Below are positions 10,347-18,812 of a DNA stretch of 64,000 bases, piece by piece. The position numbers and the translations under genes are program-made. Positions within the stretch are counted from its first letter, which is position 1. Each line of letters begins with the position of its first letter. This DNA comes from Flavobacterium cucumis (GTDB lineage Bacteria > Bacteroidota > Bacteroidia > Flavobacteriales > Flavobacteriaceae), in contig NZ_FRYK01000001.1 of NCBI RefSeq assembly GCF_900148835.1, forward strand, positions 620,001 through 684,000. Reading direction: 5' to 3'. The notes beneath the pieces are model-generated. The model was not told where the DNA came from. It did no database searches and saw nothing but the letters and a program-made list of their open reading frames with translations.

Positions 10347-11546
10347 ATGAAAATGAAGCTTCTGATACTATTATTATTGCTTTCCAATTCTATATTTTCT
10401 CAAAAAATTAAAGAATCCATTCAAACAAAAAAACTAGGCACCCGCAATTTCACGATTGTAATACCTCCTTCATATGAAAACAATAAAGATAAAAAATACC
10501 CTTTATTGCTGCTCTTGGATGGAGAATATTTACTCCCACCATTTGAAGGAACGTTAAACTATGGTAATTATTGGGATGATCTACCAGAAATGATTATTGT
10601 AGCTATCGATCAAAACTATAACGAAGTACGATTTGATGACAGCCAATTTGATTTAAAAGGATTTCCGATAGAAAAAGGAGCTGACTTTTTCGAATTTATT
10701 GGTGTTGAACTAATTCCATTGATAGAACAAAAATACAGAACGCTTCCTTTCAGAATTATTGCAGGTCACGACACAACAGCTGGATTTTTAAATTTCTACC
10801 TATATAAAGACAATCCCGTTTTTAATGGTTACATATCGCTTGCGCCAGAAATGGCTCCCGCAATGGAAACGAGAGTTGCTGAACGGCTATCCAAAATCAA
10901 CAAACCCTTGTTTTATTATCAAGCTACCGCGGATGGTGATTTACCTGAAATCAATGAAAAAGCAACTACTCTAGACAAAAATATCAAAGCTATTCAGAAT
11001 CCAAATTTAAAATACCAAAACGATGCTTTTAAGAATACTTCACATTATTCAGTAGTAACTAAAGCAATCCCGAATGCATTGTATTTTATTTTTGAAGGTT
11101 ACCAACCTATTTCTATGTTAGAATTCCAAAATAAGATTGTTAATTTAGAATCTGGATACGCCAATTATCTAATCGAAAAATACAATTATTTAGAAAATAT
11201 GGGGCTTCAAGTAAAACCACGCCTTTCAGACTTTAAAGCTATTGAAGCTGCAATTTTAAAAAACAAAGCATTTTTGGAACTCCAGCCACTAGCGGATTAT
11301 GCAGATAAAAAATATCCAAAAACTACATTAGGAACTTATCATCAAGCTTTGTATTTTGAGAAAACTGGTAATTTTAAAAAAGCACTAAAAACATATCAAA
11401 AATCATTTGCTTTAGAAGAAGTTAGAGAATTAACAAAAGATTATTTAATGTCGCGAGCAGATGCGTTAAAGGGTAAAGAAGACGCACCCGAAGAAGATGC
11501 CCCAACAGAAATAATTGAAGAAACTGCAACAGATAAGAAAGAGTAA
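10347..11546 (+). CDS. Esterase-like alpha/beta-hydrolase fold protein with C-terminal TPR-like helices
   Basis: A 399-residue exported protein (signal peptide about 1-19, ending SIFSQ). It has an esterase-D/IroE-like alpha/beta-hydrolase fold to about residue 260, followed by a helical region with one or two TPR-like units near 330-370 and an acidic tail. The nucleophile elbow, normally GHSxGG, reads GHDTTAG, with Asp at 142. A possible catalytic His lies in the TSHYSVV segment. With Ser missing, normal esterase activity is doubtful. It is four bases upstream of radA and part of the panC-to-radA run. Its function is unknown. Confidence 0.7.
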   Translation: MKMKLLILLLLLSNSIFSQKIKESIQTKKLGTRNFTIVIPPSYENNKDKKYPLLLLLDGEYLLPPFEGTLNYGNYWDDLPEMIIVAIDQNYNEVRFDDSQFDLKGFPIEKGADFFEFIGVELIPLIEQKYRTLPFRIIAGHDTTAGFLNFYLYKDNPVFNGYISLAPEMAPAMETRVAERLSKINKPLFYYQATADGDLPEINEKATTLDKNIKAIQNPNLKYQNDAFKNTSHYSVVTKAIPNALYFIFEGYQPISMLEFQNKIVNLESGYANYLIEKYNYLENMGLQVKPRLSDFKAIEAAILKNKAFLELQPLADYADKKYPKTTLGTYHQALYFEKTGNFKKALKTYQKSFALEEVRELTKDYLMSRADALKGKEDAPEEDAPTEIIEETATDKKE

Positions 11547-11550
11547 AACT

Positions 11551-12912
11551 ATGAGTAAAGTAAAAACTGCTTTTTTTTGCCAAAATTGCGGCACCCAATA
11601 TTCAAAATGGCAAGGCCAATGTAATGCTTGCAAAGAATGGAATACCATCGTTGAAGAATTGGTTCAAAAAGAAGAAAAAGTGGCTTGGAAAACAACTGTT
11701 AGTACCTCGAAAGTAGCTACAAAACCTTTACTTGTAAAAGAAATTGATACCGCACAAGAAATCCGATTAAACACTACTGATAACGAGTTGAATCGGGTTT
11801 TGGGGGGCGGATTGGTCCCAGGTTCTTTGACTTTGCTGGGAGGTGAACCAGGAATTGGAAAAAGTACATTATTACTGCAAATTGCATTAAAACTTCCTTA
11901 TAAAACGTTTTATGTTTCAGGAGAAGAAAGCCAAAAGCAAATAAAAATGCGTGCTGAACGCATTACCTCAAATGGTGATAATTGTTATATCTTAACCGAA
12001 ACGAAAACCCAAAACATCTTCCGTCAAATATTGGAGATCGCGCCTGATATTGTTATTATCGATTCGATTCAAACCTTACATACCGATTATATTGAATCGT
12101 CTGCTGGAAGCATTTCTCAAATTAGAGAATGTACCGCTGAGTTAATAAAATTTGCTAAAGAGACCAATACACCCGTTCTTTTAATAGGTCATATTACAAA
12201 AGATGGAACTATAGCTGGACCAAAAATTTTGGAACACATGGTCGATACCGTTTTACAATTTGAAGGCGATCGAAATCACGTGTATCGTATCTTACGATCG
12301 TTAAAAAACCGTTTTGGCTCTACAGCTGAATTGGGAATTTACGAAATGCAAGGCTCTGGTTTACGAGAAGTCGACAACCCATCAGAAATTTTGATTTCTC
12401 ATAAAGACGAACAACTTTCAGGAACAGCAATTGCAACTACCTTAGAAGGGATGCGTCCGTTGATGATTGAAATTCAAGCTTTGGTTAGCACTGCTGTTTA
12501 CGGAACACCTCAACGAAGCACCACAGGTTACAATGCGAAACGCTTGAACATGATTTTAGCCGTGTTAGAAAAACGAGCGGGTTTTAGATTGGGCACAAAA
12601 GACGTATTCTTAAATGTAACAGGAGGAATTTCAGTTGAAGATACTGCAATTGATCTAGCAGTTGTTGCCGCTATTTTATCTTCTAACGAAGACATAGCCA
12701 TCGCAGAAGGCTTTTGCTTTGCTGGTGAAGTGGGGCTTTCTGGAGAAATCAGACCCGTTAATCGAATTGATCAGCGAATACAAGAGGCTGAGAAATTAGG
12801 TTTCACCTCAATTTTTGTTTCCAAGCACAATAAAATCGCTCTGAAAAAGACAGAAATTAAAATTATATTAGTGTCAAAAATTGAAGATATGGTAAGTGAA
12901 TTGTTTGGCTAA
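11551..12912 (+). CDS. radA: DNA repair protein RadA (Sms)
   Basis: A 453-residue RecA-related ATPase that helps process recombination intermediates by driving branch migration. It has an N-terminal four-Cys zinc finger (CQNCG and CNACK), Walker A GGEPGIGKST, the RadA signature KNRFG, and a C-terminal Lon-protease-like domain from about 280 on. I chose the ATG at 11551. A longer in-frame start at 11515 would overlap the preceding gene by 32 bases and add residues not seen in the family. No terminator follows; the DUF547 promoter begins about 50 bases later. Confidence 0.97.
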   Translation: MSKVKTAFFCQNCGTQYSKWQGQCNACKEWNTIVEELVQKEEKVAWKTTVSTSKVATKPLLVKEIDTAQEIRLNTTDNELNRVLGGGLVPGSLTLLGGEPGIGKSTLLLQIALKLPYKTFYVSGEESQKQIKMRAERITSNGDNCYILTETKTQNIFRQILEIAPDIVIIDSIQTLHTDYIESSAGSISQIRECTAELIKFAKETNTPVLLIGHITKDGTIAGPKILEHMVDTVLQFEGDRNHVYRILRSLKNRFGSTAELGIYEMQGSGLREVDNPSEILISHKDEQLSGTAIATTLEGMRPLMIEIQALVSTAVYGTPQRSTTGYNAKRLNMILAVLEKRAGFRLGTKDVFLNVTGGISVEDTAIDLAVVAAILSSNEDIAIAEGFCFAGEVGLSGEIRPVNRIDQRIQEAEKLGFTSIFVSKHNKIALKKTEIKIILVSKIEDMVSELFG

Positions 12913-12964
12913 AACGAAAATATATTAAAAATTCAATAAAAGTTTAATTTTTTTATTTTTTTTA

Positions 12965-12972
12965 TATCTTTG
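12965..12972 (+). promoter_or_regulatory. -7 element for the DUF547 gene
   Basis: TATCTTTG matches TAnnTTTG after a T-rich tract. It is 48 bases upstream of the ATG and marks a separate transcript from radA. Confidence 0.65.
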
Positions 12973-13020
12973 CAAACCTTAATTGACGGGATAATAACAT
13001 TTTAAATTATAAACATTTAT

Positions 13021-13716
13021 ATGAAAAAATTACTTTTACTTATCTTTTTTATCGGTTTCTTAGGTAATAGTCAAACCATTGACTATAAATTATATGACGA
13101 ATTTTTGAAGAAACATGTTTCCGAAGAAGGAATTGTTGATTATGACAAAGTTTTGAAAAATATGGGTCAAATAAATTTAATTGCTTCCAATTTTTCAAAA
13201 ATTTCCCCAAACAAGAGTTGGACAAAAAGTGAAATAAAAACATTTTGGATTAATGTTTACAATGTAAATGTTATTAAACTTTTTGCAGAAAATTACCCAC
13301 TGAAAAGTATCAACTACATCAGAGATCCTTTTCAAATGAAGTTTATTTCTTATGATGGTGAAAAAATATCATTAGACCACATTCAAAATGAGATTTTAAA
13401 ACCACTTGGTGACCCAAGAGTACTTTTTGTATTATACTCTACTGCCATTTCTTCTCCGAAGCTTAAAAATGCTGCTTATTCAGCTGATACTTTAGAAAAT
13501 GAATTAAATTTAGCTACTAATTCCTTTATCAATGATCCTTCAAAAAATAATATAACAGCTAAAAACTGTTCAATTTCTAAAATTTTCGAATGGAACATAA
13601 CCGATTTTATGGGAAGTAACACCATGGTTTCTTTCATAAACACTTATTCAAATACTAGAATTTCTGATGACACTAAAATTAGTTTCATGGAATATAACTG
13701 GAATTTGTTTAAATAA
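13021..13716 (+). CDS. DUF547 domain protein, exported
   Basis: A 231-residue protein with a signal peptide (about 1-18) and a DUF547 domain. Family patterns are the FWINVYNVNVIKL stretch near 78-90, the LDHIQNEIL segment, and the closing ISKIFEWNITDF. DUF547 proteins are thought to have a papain/transglutaminase-like fold. Members usually carry Cys residues in the HFALxCxxxxCPPL region; here it reads VLFVLYSTAISSPKL with no Cys. The gene has its own promoter and a strong terminator and is bracketed by the radA 3' end and a decayed second radA 3' end, so it looks inserted. Confidence 0.8.
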   Translation: MKKLLLLIFFIGFLGNSQTIDYKLYDEFLKKHVSEEGIVDYDKVLKNMGQINLIASNFSKISPNKSWTKSEIKTFWINVYNVNVIKLFAENYPLKSINYIRDPFQMKFISYDGEKISLDHIQNEILKPLGDPRVLFVLYSTAISSPKLKNAAYSADTLENELNLATNSFINDPSKNNITAKNCSISKIFEWNITDFMGSNTMVSFINTYSNTRISDDTKISFMEYNWNLFK

Positions 13717-13735
13717 TAAAAAATCAAAATATATA

Positions 13736-13772
13736 AAAGCTCCTAATTTATAAATAATTAGGAGCTTTTTTT
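13736..13772 (+). terminator. Strong terminator after the DUF547 gene
   Basis: AAAGCTCCTAATT pairs with AATTAGGAGCTTT around a short AT loop, followed by a seven-base T run. It can also work on the minus strand for the HTH gene. Confidence 0.9.
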
Positions 13773-13783
13773 ATATAACCTAT

Positions 13784-13894
13784 GGTTCTAAAATGCGATC
13801 AAACAAAATGCTCTAGTGAGATATTAGCATCATCAGGTCAAAATTGTTTTTAGTAGAGAATATAGAAGTTATGGTTAGTGAGTTGTTTGGGTAG
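13784..13894 (+). pseudogene. Decayed second copy of the radA 3' end
   Basis: The last 33 bases, read in frame, give IEVMVSELFG and stop, against IEDMVSELFG and stop at the end of intact radA. They are identical at 27 of 33 bases, and four of the six differences are silent. Upstream, skipping two extra T near 13847-13850, the reading K-I-V-L-V-E-N aligns with K-I-I-L-V-S-K. Weaker similarity reaches about 13784 (SK..NK..L), with stop codons inside. It lies after the DUF547 terminator and ends three bases before the stop codon of the opposing HTH gene. It is best explained as a displaced or duplicated radA tail left by an insertion or recombination event. Confidence 0.75.
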
Positions 13895-13897
13895 AAA

Positions 13898-14104
13898 TTA
13901 CTCTTTTACATATTCTAAAATATCTGCGGGTTGACAATCCAAAATTTCACAAATGGCTTCTAAAGTAGTCAATCGAATTGCCTTTGCTTTACCTGTTTTT
14001 ATAATGGATAGATTAGCGGTTGTAATGTCAAGTTTTTCAGCTAATTCTGCCGAACGCATTTTTCTTTTAGCTAACATGACATCTAAATTGATGATAATGG
14101 GCAT
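13898..14104 (-). CDS. Small Cro/CI-type HTH regulator (YozG-like)
   Basis: A 68-residue helix-turn-helix protein of the short YozG/HTH_26 type. The helix-turn-helix lies around ELAEKLDITTANLSIIKTGK, and the end ICEILDCQPADILEY is typical. It starts two bases after the DUF2975 gene ends. Small HTH genes of this class commonly pair with a DUF2975 membrane protein, so it probably regulates this two-gene unit or an unlinked target. Confidence 0.9.
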   Translation of the reverse strand: MPIIINLDVMLAKRKMRSAELAEKLDITTANLSIIKTGKAKAIRLTTLEAICEILDCQPADILEYVKE

Positions 14105-14106
14105 AA

Positions 14107-14610
14107 TTAAAATGTTAAATCGTTTTCTTCTTTTAAATGTTTGGCGATGACAAAAACTTCACTCAAAACTAAGAAAAACAAACCTAATGAAAATAACATT
14201 ACAAAAGGATTCAATCCTAAACTCAATGAAATTGTATTTTCCATTAACTCCGAAATAAAATTAGGAATTCCTCCTAACAGAGCAGATGAAGTGATAACAA
14301 ATCCTATTCTTTTTAAAAGGGTAACAACCTCTTCATCAAAAATAACTCGCAATTGAAACAAACGCAATAGTTTTCGAAAAAGAAACAAACCATAAACAAT
14401 TAGTGAAGCCGAAATAATTAAAAACACAAAAATCAACTTTGATTTAAAATCGACTACTTCTAAAGTTGTACCGTTAATTTCAATCGGAATATCAAGAGAT
14501 TCATTACTAAAAAGCATCATTCCAACAAAAAACAATAAAAATGGAATCGTAATCAACATGGTAATCCAAACAAAATCAACAATTCCTTTTAAAAAATTTA
14601 ATTTTCTCAT
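14107..14610 (-). CDS. DUF2975 membrane protein
   Basis: A 167-residue protein with four predicted membrane helices, of the DUF2975 family, whose function is unknown. I chose the ATG at 14610. A longer in-frame start at 14637 would overlap the -7 promoter element (14635-14642) and lie upstream of the expected transcript start, so it cannot normally be translated. It forms a tight pair with the downstream HTH gene. A membrane sensor or partner for the HTH protein is an inference from the pairing. Confidence 0.85.
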   Translation of the reverse strand: MRKLNFLKGIVDFVWITMLITIPFLLFFVGMMLFSNESLDIPIEINGTTLEVVDFKSKLIFVFLIISASLIVYGLFLFRKLLRLFQLRVIFDEEVVTLLKRIGFVITSSALLGGIPNFISELMENTISLSLGLNPFVMLFSLGLFFLVLSEVFVIAKHLKEENDLTF

Positions 14611-14634
14611 CTCTTTACTTTTTAAAGTTCGAGA

Positions 14635-14661
14635 CAAATATATAAAATTATTGTTTTACAA
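14635..14661 (-). promoter_or_regulatory. Promoter of DUF2975-HTH pair
   Basis: The minus strand reads TATATTTG (14642-14635), with TTG at 14661-14659, 16 bases upstream. It places the transcript start around 14628 and decides the start codon of the DUF2975 gene. Confidence 0.7.
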
Positions 14662-14706
14662 TAATAAAATATTAAATTTTGATAATTTTTATACTGTTTA
14701 GCAGAA

Positions 14707-14739
14707 AGACCTGACAGGTTTTTGAAACCTGTCAGGTCT
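14707..14739. repeat. Perfect 15-base inverted repeat, REP-like
   Basis: AGACCTGACAGGTTT and its exact reverse complement are separated by TTG. There is no T run long enough for a standard terminator. The palindrome resembles a GACCTGACAGGTTT palindrome I recall as dispersed in Bacteroidota genomes. It is seen once in this window. Confidence 0.85.
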
Positions 14740-14782
14740 AAAATTGTATGATTATTGTGAAAGAATATCCAAGTAAACGAAA

Positions 14783-15415
14783 TTACCTATTCTTTGAATT
14801 ATCAAATAAGGTATTCAAATTAATTTCTGTATTATAATAAAAATTATACATGATAACTAATTTAGTTGCACTATTCTTATAATCTTGTTGGTTAATATTT
14901 AATAAAAAAGTATTAGGAAAATTTTGGCTATAATACTCTTTATTCTTTTTAACATCACTTAAATATCTTTTTAAATTTTTAGTGGCATTTTTTTCAATAA
15001 TTTTAAAAAAAAGTGATTTTGAATTTAGAATATAAAGATTTGGATAATATTCATCAAAGTTTTCATCTTCGCCTTTGAATGGGTTTGAATAATTTTTATT
15101 AGCATCTTTAATTTTGATAAAAATGCTTGTGTTTTTTAATAAATTATTATTGATTTTATCTTCGTATGCAATTGTGTAAAAACCTTTTTTAACCTCATCT
15201 TTTACAAAATCTTGAACAAATTGCTGATAAGATTCATTATAAGTCAGATTTGGATAACATTTTTTTAGATAATTATTAAAATGAGTAACAGAGAGTTCAA
15301 TTGCTTTGTATTCTTTATCATTCAACTTCCCTTTAAACATGTCTGCTTCATTAATTGTATTCTCATTACAACTAAATAAAATAAACAAACTAAAAAAACA
15401 GAATAAACATTTCAT
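14783..15415 (-). CDS. Lipoprotein of unknown function
   Basis: A 210-residue protein with a lipoprotein signal peptide (hydrophobic stretch, then LFSC with lipid Cys near 16). The rest is rich in Lys, Asn and Tyr with no recognised domain. It follows mfd by 40 bases on the same strand and may be read through from it. Its base composition is more AT-rich than mfd's, which could mean recent arrival or weak constraint. I do not recognise the family. Confidence 0.7.
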   Translation of the reverse strand: MKCLFCFFSLFILFSCNENTINEADMFKGKLNDKEYKAIELSVTHFNNYLKKCYPNLTYNESYQQFVQDFVKDEVKKGFYTIAYEDKINNNLLKNTSIFIKIKDANKNYSNPFKGEDENFDEYYPNLYILNSKSLFFKIIEKNATKNLKRYLSDVKKNKEYYSQNFPNTFLLNINQQDYKNSATKLVIMYNFYYNTEINLNTLFDNSKNR

Positions 15416-15455
15416 AATAATAAAAAGATAAAATTTTAAAACAATTCAATTCAAC

Positions 15456-18400
15456 TTAAATCCCTTCCAACAACTCCAACGCCTTATTTACACTTTTGAC
15501 ATTATCAAAAGTCAGTAATAAACGTAAGCCGTTCTTGGTTTCTTTTTCTTTTATCTTACATACATTACCGTTGCGTTGCGCAAATTGTAGTACGTTCATA
15601 AAACGATTACTTTGGTAAAAATCACTTTGTTGGTCGCCAATGAAATAGCCTATCATTTTGCCTTGTTTCATCATCAAACGTTCAATTCCCATAGCCGTGG
15701 CTTTCCATTTGATGCGTACGCTATTTAGTAAAGCAATCGCTGGTTTTGGTAACGCGCCAAAGCGGTCAATTAGTTTTTGTTCAAATTGTTGTAAGGTGGC
15801 TTCGTCTTTAATTTGGCTCAACTCGTTGTATAAATTCAAACGCTCGGTAATGCTGTTGATGTATTCATCTGGGAACAGCAATTCGAAATCGGTATCAATT
15901 TGAATGTCTTTAACAAATTCTTTGGTTTCGATGTCATTTTCTTCTTGGTATAACTCTTTGAATTCGTTTTCTTTCAATTCGTCTATGGCTTCATTCATGA
16001 TTTTTTGGTAGGTATCAAAGCCAATTTCGTTGATAAAACCACTTTGTTCACCACCTAATAAATCTCCCGCACCACGAATTTCCAAATCCTTCATCGCAAT
16101 ATTAAAACCGCTTCCTAGTTCGCTAAATTGTTCCAAAGCCGTAATACGTTTTTGCGCTTCACCCGTCATCATCGAATACGGTGGCGTAATGAAATAACAA
16201 AACGCTTTTTTATTACTTCTTCCCACGCGACCACGCATTTGGTGCAAATCAGACAATCCGAAATTATTGGCATTATTGATGAAAATCGTATTCGCATTCG
16301 GTACATCTAAACCACTTTCGATAATCGTAGTAGCGACCAAAACGTCAAATTCACCTTCCATGAAAGCCAACATCAATTCTTCCAATTTTTTCCCATCCAT
16401 TTGACCGTGACCGATGCCGACTTTTGCACCTGGCACCAAGCGTTGAATCATACCGGCAACTTCTTTAATGTTTTCAATTCGATTATTGATGAAATAGACT
16501 TGTCCACCACGCTGAATTTCATACGAAACCGCATCGCGAATGACTTCTTCATTAAAACGAATAACTTGTGTTTCAATCGGATAACGATTTGGCGGAGGCG
16601 TTGTAATTACCGATAAATCACGAGCCGCCATCAACGAAAACTGCAACGTTCTCGGAATCGGAGTTGCGGTTAAGGTTAACGTATCGACATTCGTAGCGAT
16701 GGTTTTTAATTTATCTTTTACGTTCACGCCGAATTTTTGTTCTTCGTCGATAATCAACAAACCTAAATCTTTAAACACGACATTTTTATTGACCAATTGG
16801 TGTGTTCCAATCAAAATATCGACTTTTCCTTCTTGTAGTTTTTGAAGTGTCTCCGATTTTTGTTTGGCTGTTCTAAATCGGTTTAAATAGCTAACGGTAA
16901 CGGGCATATCTTTCAAACGCTCAGAAAACGTGCGATAATGTTGATACGCTAAAATGGTCGTTGGCACTAAAACAGCAACTTGTTTCCCATTATCTACCGC
17001 TTTAAAAGCCGCACGAATCGCGACTTCTGTTTTCCCGAAACCTACGTCACCACAAACTAATCGGTCCATCGGACGTTCGTTTTCCATATCCGCTTTTACA
17101 TCTGCTGTTGCGGTAATTTGGTCGGGCGTATCCTCGTAAATGAACGAACTTTCTAATTCTTTTTGCAAATAACTATCGGGTGCAAACTGAAAACCTTTGT
17201 CTAATCTTCGCTTCGCATACAACTGAATTAAGTTGAACGCAATGTGTTTTACACGTGCTTTTGTTTTTTGTTTTAGGGTTTTCCAAGCGTTACTTCCTAA
17301 TTTGTAAATCTTTGGAGGTGCACCATCTTTACCATTGTATTTTGAGATTTTATGTAGCGAATGAATGCTCACATACACAATATCGTTATCGGCATAAACC
17401 AATTTTATGGCTTCTTGCGTTTTACCTTCGACCTGAATTTTCTGCAAGCCACCAAATTTTCCAATTCCATGATCGATGTGCGTTACATAATCACCTACCG
17501 ACAACGAAGTTAACTCCTTTAATGTAATGGTTTGCTTTTTTGAATAACCGTTTTTAATGGAAAACTTATGGTAACGCTCAAAAATTTGATGATCGGTATA
17601 ACAAGCAATTTGATTTTCTTCATCGATGAAACCTTCAAACAAAGGTAACACCATAGTTTTGTATTGCTTGCGAATACTTTCTGAATTGGCTTCATCAATA
17701 TCTTCAAAAATATCATGAAAACGACTCGCCTGATTTTCATTGGAACAACACAAATAATTTTTGTAACCGTTGAAATGATTTTCACTTAAATTATTCAATA
17801 ACAAATCGAATTGTTTGTTGAACGAAGGTTGCGGTTGAAAGTGAAATTCCACTTTTTTATCAATTTTAAAAACCGCTTGATTGTGAAATTCAATTACCGA
17901 AAAATCAAGAGCTCTTTTCAAAAACTGTTTTTGATCTAAGAATAACTCTTCGGGTTTTGCGTGTTGGATATCTTTGGATAATTTTTCAAAAGCTTCATTG
18001 GCTTTGTCGAATAATTTATCCAATTGTTGGCCTAATAATTCAGTATTTTGAATGACTAAAACCGTTTTTTCGTTGATATAATCTAAGAAACTTTCGCGGT
18101 TTTCTTGCAATAATTTGTTTTCGACATTAGGAATGATGGAAATCTTTTTCAGCTTTTCAACTGACAATTGGGTTTCCACATCAAAACTTCTAATGCTATC
18201 GACTTCATTTCCGAAAAATTCAATTCGGTACGGATTATCATTGGAAAATGAAAACACGTCGATGATTCCTCCACGAACGGAAAATTCGCCTGGTTCGGTA
18301 ACAAAATCAACACGTTTGAAATTGTATTCGAATAAGGTTTCGTTGATAAAATCGATAGACAAATTATCGCCAACTGAAAGTTTTAAAGTGTTTTTTTCTA

Positions 18401-18809
18401 ATTCTTTTCGAGTAACAACTTTCTCGAAAATGGCTTCAGCATAAGAAACAATAATCGCTGGTTTTTTGCGGGAATTGATTCGGTTTAAGACCTCAGCACG
18501 TAATAAAACATTAGCGTTATCGGTCTCTTCAATTTGATAAGGTCTTCGGTACGAACTTGGATAGAAGAGGACGTCTTCAGTATTGATTAATTGCTCCAAA
18601 TCGTTCAAGTAATAGGCCGCTTCTTCCTTATTACTGAATAAAATCAGGAACGGAAGTTCGGATCTTTTAAACAGTGAATTTGTCACAAAAGAAAATGAAG
18701 ATCCTACCAAACCCGTCATTTGAGATTTTTGGCGCGCTGCGAATGTACTTTGTAAAACGGCAATTTTGGACGACTTATCGTAAAGGGATATAATGTCTGA
18801 CTTGCTCAA
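15456..18809 (-). CDS. mfd: Transcription-repair coupling factor
   Basis: The 1117-residue Mfd translocase, which removes RNA polymerase stalled at lesions and recruits UvrA. It has a UvrB-like N-terminal module, a CarD/RNAP-interaction domain at about 434-490 (SVGDYVTHIDHGIGKF), helicase Walker A GDVGFGKTE near 586, a DEEQ box near 688, helicase C-terminal motifs including the QMRGRVGR stretch, and the TRCF C-terminal domain. Length is normal. The start is three bases after the preceding lipoprotein gene, so expression is likely coupled. Confidence 0.98.
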   Translation of the reverse strand: MSKSDIISLYDKSSKIAVLQSTFAARQKSQMTGLVGSSFSFVTNSLFKRSELPFLILFSNKEEAAYYLNDLEQLINTEDVLFYPSSYRRPYQIEETDNANVLLRAEVLNRINSRKKPAIIVSYAEAIFEKVVTRKELEKNTLKLSVGDNLSIDFINETLFEYNFKRVDFVTEPGEFSVRGGIIDVFSFSNDNPYRIEFFGNEVDSIRSFDVETQLSVEKLKKISIIPNVENKLLQENRESFLDYINEKTVLVIQNTELLGQQLDKLFDKANEAFEKLSKDIQHAKPEELFLDQKQFLKRALDFSVIEFHNQAVFKIDKKVEFHFQPQPSFNKQFDLLLNNLSENHFNGYKNYLCCSNENQASRFHDIFEDIDEANSESIRKQYKTMVLPLFEGFIDEENQIACYTDHQIFERYHKFSIKNGYSKKQTITLKELTSLSVGDYVTHIDHGIGKFGGLQKIQVEGKTQEAIKLVYADNDIVYVSIHSLHKISKYNGKDGAPPKIYKLGSNAWKTLKQKTKARVKHIAFNLIQLYAKRRLDKGFQFAPDSYLQKELESSFIYEDTPDQITATADVKADMENERPMDRLVCGDVGFGKTEVAIRAAFKAVDNGKQVAVLVPTTILAYQHYRTFSERLKDMPVTVSYLNRFRTAKQKSETLQKLQEGKVDILIGTHQLVNKNVVFKDLGLLIIDEEQKFGVNVKDKLKTIATNVDTLTLTATPIPRTLQFSLMAARDLSVITTPPPNRYPIETQVIRFNEEVIRDAVSYEIQRGGQVYFINNRIENIKEVAGMIQRLVPGAKVGIGHGQMDGKKLEELMLAFMEGEFDVLVATTIIESGLDVPNANTIFINNANNFGLSDLHQMRGRVGRSNKKAFCYFITPPYSMMTGEAQKRITALEQFSELGSGFNIAMKDLEIRGAGDLLGGEQSGFINEIGFDTYQKIMNEAIDELKENEFKELYQEENDIETKEFVKDIQIDTDFELLFPDEYINSITERLNLYNELSQIKDEATLQQFEQKLIDRFGALPKPAIALLNSVRIKWKATAMGIERLMMKQGKMIGYFIGDQQSDFYQSNRFMNVLQFAQRNGNVCKIKEKETKNGLRLLLTFDNVKSVNKALELLEGI

Positions 18810-18812
18810 AAC

